DNA of 64,000 bases from the NCBI GenBank assembly GCA_025267735.1, contig CM046294.1:6296001-6360000 (forward strand), in the 5' to 3' direction. Origin of the DNA: Mactra quadrangularis (Eukaryota; Mollusca; Bivalvia; Venerida; Mactridae). Shown here piece after piece: positions 59,678-64,000 of the stretch. A program made the translations under genes and the position numbers. The notes beneath the pieces are model-generated. The model saw only the letters and a program-made list of their open reading frames with translations, did no database searches and was not told where the DNA came from. Within the stretch, counting starts at the first letter, position 1, and each line of letters begins with the position of its first letter.

Positions 59678-61970
59678 ATTGTAACTAAAAATAGTTACAT
59701 CATTGTCACTAAAAGTAGTTACATCATTGTCACTAAAAATAGTAACATCATTGTTACTAAAAATAGTTACATTATTGTCACTAAAAATAGTTACATTATT
59801 GTTACTAAAAATAGTTACATCATTGTCACTAAAAATAGTTACATCATTGTCACTAAAAATAGTTACATCATTGTCACTAAAAATAGTAACATCATTGTTC
59901 CTAAAAATAGTTACATTATTGTCACTAAAAATAGTTACATCATTGTTACTAAAAATTGTAACATCATTGTCACTAAAATTAGTTACATTATTGTCACTAA
60001 AAATAGTTACATCATTGTAACTAAAAATAGTTACATCATTGTCACTAAAAATAGTTACATCATTGTCACTAAAAATAGTAACATCATTGTTCCTAAAAAT
60101 AGTTACATTATTGTCACTAAAAATAGTTACATTATTGTTACTAAAAATTGTAACATCATTGTCACTAAAAATAGTTACATCATTGTCACTAAAAATAGTA
60201 ACATCATTGTTCCTAAAAATAGTTACATTATTGTCACTAAAAATAGTTACATCATTGTTACTAAAAATTGTAACATCATTGTCACTAAAAATAGTTACAT
60301 CATTGTCACTAAAAATAGTAACATCATTGTTCCTAAAAATAGTTACATTATTGTCACTAAAAATAGTTACATTATTGTTACTAAAAATTGTAACATCATT
60401 GTCACTAAAAATAGTTACATCATTGTTCCTAAAAATAGTTACATCATTGTCACTAAAAATAGTAACATCATTGTTACTAAAAATAGTTACATTATTGTCA
60501 CTAAAAATAGTTACATTATTGTTACTAAAAATAGTTACATCATTGTCACTAAAAATAGTTACATCATTGTCACTAAAAATAGTTACATCATTGTCACTAA
60601 AAATAGTAACATCATTGTTCCTAAAAATAGTTACATTATTGTCACTAAAAATAGTTACATCATTGTTACTAAAAATTGTAACATCATTGTCACTAAAATT
60701 AGTTACATTATTGTCACTAAAAATAGTTACATCATTATCACTAAAAATAGTTACATCATTGTCACTAAAAATAGTAACATCATTGTTCCTAAAAATAGTT
60801 ACATTATTGTCACTAAAAATAGTTACATCATTGTAACTAAAAATAGTTACATCATTGTCACTAAAAATAGTTACATCATTGTCACTAAAAATAGTAACAT
60901 CATTGTTCCTAAAAATAGTTACATTATTGTCACTAAAAATAGTTACATCATTGTTACTAAAAATTGTAACATCATTGTCACTAAAATTAGTTACATTATT
61001 GTCACTAAAAATAGTTACATCATTGTAACTAAAAATAGTTACATCATTGTCACTAAAAATAGTTACATCATTGTCACTAAAAATAGTAACATCATTGTTC
61101 CTAAAAATAGTTACATTATTGTCACTAAAAATAGTTACATTATTGTTACTAAAAATTGTAACATCATTGTCACTAAAATCAGTTACATCATTGTTACTAA
61201 AATAGTTACATCATTGTCACTAAAAATAGTTACATCATTGTTACTAAAAGTAATAACATAATTGTCACTAACAATAGTTACATCATTGTTACTAAAAATA
61301 GTTACATCATTTTCACTAAAAGTAGTTACATCATTGTCACTAAAAATAGTAACATCATTGTTACTAAAAATAGTTACATTATTGTCACTAAAAATAGTTA
61401 CATTATTGTCACTAAAAATAGTTACATTATTGTCACTAAAAATAGTTACATCATTGTCACTAAAAATAGTTACATCATTGTCACTAAAAATAGTAACATC
61501 ATTGTTACTAAAAATAGTTACATTATTGTCACTAAAAATAGTTACATTATTGTTACTAAAAATAGTTACATCATTGTTACTAAAAATTGTTACATCATTG
61601 TTACTAAAAATAGTTACATCATTGTCACTAAAAATAGTTACATTATTGTTACTAAAAATAGTTACATCATTGTTACTAAAAATAATAACATCATTGTCAC
61701 TAAAAATAGTTACATCATTGTAACTAAAATAGTTACATCATTGTTACTAAAAATAGTTACATCATTGTCACTAAAAATAGTTACATCGTTGTCACTAAAA
61801 ATAGTTACATCATTGTTACTAAAAATAGTTACATCATTGTTACTAAAAATAGTTACATCATTGTCACTAAAAATAGTTACATCATTGTTACTAAAAATAG
61901 TGTGTATCATTGTTACTAAAAATAGTAAAATCATTGTCACTATAAATAGTTACATCATTACTACTTAAAA
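59678..61970. repeat. 24 bp minisatellite array (~95 copies)
   Basis: Unit 'actaaaaatagttac' + 'atcattgtc'. Variants at fixed places (gtcact, gttact, gttcct, gtaact; aatagttac, aatagtaac, aattgtaac) form higher-order blocks. The gttcct marker recurs at spacings of 96, 120, 168 and 192 bp, all multiples of 24. Several unit junctions are self-complementary (agtaacaTCATtgttact; gtaactaAAAAtagttac). All plus-strand frames stay open simply because 24 is divisible by three. Confidence 0.93.
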
Positions 61971-61972
61971 TA

Positions 61973-62231
61973 CACTGGGATCCAAAAGTTTCTTTACATT
62001 ATGTATTTTTTCATATTTTCATTTTTTTATTTCAAAAATATTGCTGACACATTTGATTAATATGTTTATTAAATATATTTAAATACTTTTAATGCATTAA
62101 AGAACATAATTAGAATTAATTCGAAACTGCACATTAATTGTGAAACTATTAGCGACATTTTAAGTATATTGATGGTATTTCCCAATAACAACAAAATTTA
62201 AAATGTGTAAAGAAACTTTTGGACCCCAGTG
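61973..62231. mobile_element. Mariner-type MITE inserted in the minisatellite
   Basis: Inverted ends CACTGGGATCCAAAAGTTTC and CACTGGGGTCCAAAAGTTTC continuing through 'tttaca'; TA on both sides (61971-61972, 62232-62233). The minisatellite resumes at 62234-62300. Confidence 0.85.
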
Positions 62232-62300
62232 TAGTTACATCATTGTAACTAAAAAGTTACATCATTATCACTAAAAATAGTAACATAATTGTAACAACGT

Positions 62301-63089
62301 ATGTAACATTTGTAAAACTTGGCTACTTAATTACATTATGAACGAGTAATGTATTTAGTGCATGAAAATCTAAGTGCAAGGTCACACCATATCTAATCAA
62401 CAGATAGATGGCGTTCTGTAGTACATAAAACTGAAAACTAGGTCATTGAAAAAATTAAATCGTGCAGAAGATTTGGAATAAACAATTATAATTCACAGGC
62501 TCATATGGACATTTTTGGACATAGAAATGTAATAATTAAGTTTTATTTTATGCACTTTTTGCATCTGCAGCAAGCACTTGTTTAAAAAGCAAGAGTTTGC
62601 TTATATTCTGAAGGTAACGTGATTATATACCCTGGTAGTGGGCACAATGTTTCAAACTAAACTGAGTCGTTTATATTTGTTAATGTATTAAACAACTTAA
62701 CCAAAACGACTTGTGCCTTCTGATGAAATACAGTCACTTTAAACTATCGTCATTTCCATACATAGACATGGTTTTTATTTTGACTCAAGGCTTGATGACG
62801 GTTCAAGCAACTCAAGCAGAAAGACGAATGCATTTAATATGAACATTTAAACAAAAATAAATCTACAATATATTTCATGTTTGTACATTTTAGATCACCA
62901 CAGAAAAGCATTGGTTTACGAAAGACATGCCTACGAAGATATATTTTCTTATCTTTCTTGTTTTGCCTAGTAAAAATGACAATATTAAAACTTTAGCTAA
63001 TTAAATTTGTTTGTTTGTTTGTTCTAGTGCTGATAGTTTATGCAATACAATAATACGTATTAAATGAAATATGTCGTGTTTATGTAAAC
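62301..63089. other. Intergenic stretch before mariner remnant
   Basis: No gene or clear repeat recognised. It may include the decayed left end of the mariner copy that follows. Confidence 0.4.
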
Positions 63090-64000
63090 ACAGAACTTTC
63101 ATCTGTCTCACGGTGGTGTAAGAAACTTAAAGAAGGTGGAGTGGATTCAGTAAAAGATGCTCCTCATGCACTTCGAAAACTGTTACTTCTCAAAAAAGTA
63201 GTTGAAAAGGTGAATGATTTGATTGCTACTGATGCAAGATTTACAACCAGGTATATTGCTAAATGCTTTGGTATCTCTGTAGGAGTCGCTCGTACAATTC
63301 TCTCGGACGTGTGAGAAAGATAAGTTCCAGACGGATAACACATCTCCTTACAAAAGAGCATAACTTGCTGAAAACATAACTTGTTGAAACAATTCCCTAA
63401 ATATCAATCGATCCTTCGCATATATCAACACTTGCGATGTGACATGGGTTCATTTTATGAGCCTAAGCGAAAGATACATGTGAAAATATGGACAACCTTG
63501 CATAGCAAATGCACCATAAGCGTTAAAAATGTCATGCAGGTAACTGTCTTTACCAATCAAGGTTCCGCTATTCAAATCGCCTTACTAAAGGGTAAATCTG
63601 TATAAATGACAATTTTTACAAAGACAATATCCTTCATAATTAAAAAAATATTTAAAAAACCGTCGACCAGCGACTGGTCACCACGGTGTCAGGTTGTTGC
63701 ATGACAATGCTTCCTCACACAAAGCATACATTGTTTGAGCATATTTAAAACAGGAATAGGTTGTCGAGCTTCCTCTCCCTTCTTATTCGCCAGATCTTTT
63801 CTATCCTGGCCTTTTTCCTTTTCCGAGGCTCAAGGCTTCCACTTTGCTGGAAGAAAATATCAAGCGTGAAAATATCTCAATTCGGCTATTCCAGGGTCTG
63901 AACAGTATGCCTCGAAAAAATTATGTGAACACCTTTAAAGTTGGATTAAAAGACTAAAACTTTGTTCTGGTGTATCACATATAGTAGTGAGTATTTTGAA
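63090..64000 (+). pseudogene. Decayed mariner transposase, running off the window end
   Basis: Broken reading frames give mariner landmarks in order: an N-terminal DNA-binding part (LIATDARFTTRYIAKCFGIS, ~63215-63275), the 'TWVHF/FYEPKRK' region of the first catalytic Asp (~63435-63470), HDNASSHKA around the second Asp (63703-63705), and SYSPDL...FLF-like text near 63780-63820. In-frame stops and at least one single-base shift (within the FYEPKRK region) interrupt it, and the third catalytic Asp appears replaced. It is inactive. The last bases still read as transposase C-terminus, so the right end is outside the window. Confidence 0.85.

Noticed and set aside
59657..61261. Long open frame (over 500 codons) of octapeptide repeats
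   Set aside because: It is the 24 bp minisatellite; all plus-strand frames and part of the minus strand are open because the unit length is a multiple of three and lacks stops. No ATG start, no domain.
59678..61970. CRISPR array
   Set aside because: Repeats are contiguous with no unique spacers, and the genome is eukaryotic.

Overview
The window looks like nuclear DNA of an invertebrate animal, most likely a bivalve mollusc. It is AT-rich, its genes have introns, it carries many short DNA transposons and tRNA-derived SINEs, and the SINE 3' halves have the 'gggtttaacgccgt' type of tail that I associate with mollusc repeats. The species cannot be fixed from the sequence alone.

Left part (1-17.7 kb). 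A plus-strand gene at 127-3705 encodes a large protein with a histone-H1-like basic N-terminus, an NHL-type beta-propeller and an acidic/Gln-rich tail. Downstream, three minus-strand exons (10618 down to 7436) encode the start of the melted/VEPH1 protein. No later VEPH1 exon was found before the NHL gene, so the NHL gene probably lies inside a VEPH1 intron. The introns and flank hold two very small LTR elements (9125-9516 and 16288-16697) whose LTRs contain a tRNA-like Pol III promoter core. They also hold a 4.5 kb transposon with arms of about 970 bp (11321-15797) that itself contains a hAT-type MITE.

Middle part (17738-48376). This is a 30.6 kb tandem array of four units of about 7.2 kb, flanked and separated by five copies of a 460 bp transposon ('A'). 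Each unit carries a complete four-exon minus-strand gene of unknown family, with a TATA box and a CRE-rich promoter. Only unit 4 has the full reading frame (323 aa); units 1-3 lack one base in a homopolymer. The target-site duplications (TSDs) tell the history. The A copies inside the array are flanked by GCCAT, but the outer edges of the first and last A are flanked by GACAA. This is the pattern expected if a circle or array carrying one A recombined into another A already resident here. Unit 3 later gained a 1.3 kb transposon.

Right part (48.4-64 kb). A two-exon secreted flavin amine oxidase of the polyamine-oxidase type (52229-54664) is followed by a cluster of MITEs and SINEs. A tiny two-exon gene (58924-59619) encodes a secreted six-cysteine peptide. 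It abuts a 2.3 kb minisatellite of 24 bp units with higher-order structure, which is interrupted by a mariner-type MITE. The window ends in a broken mariner transposase.

The host genes show no shared pathway. What links the window is transposon-driven structure, above all the gene amplification in the middle.
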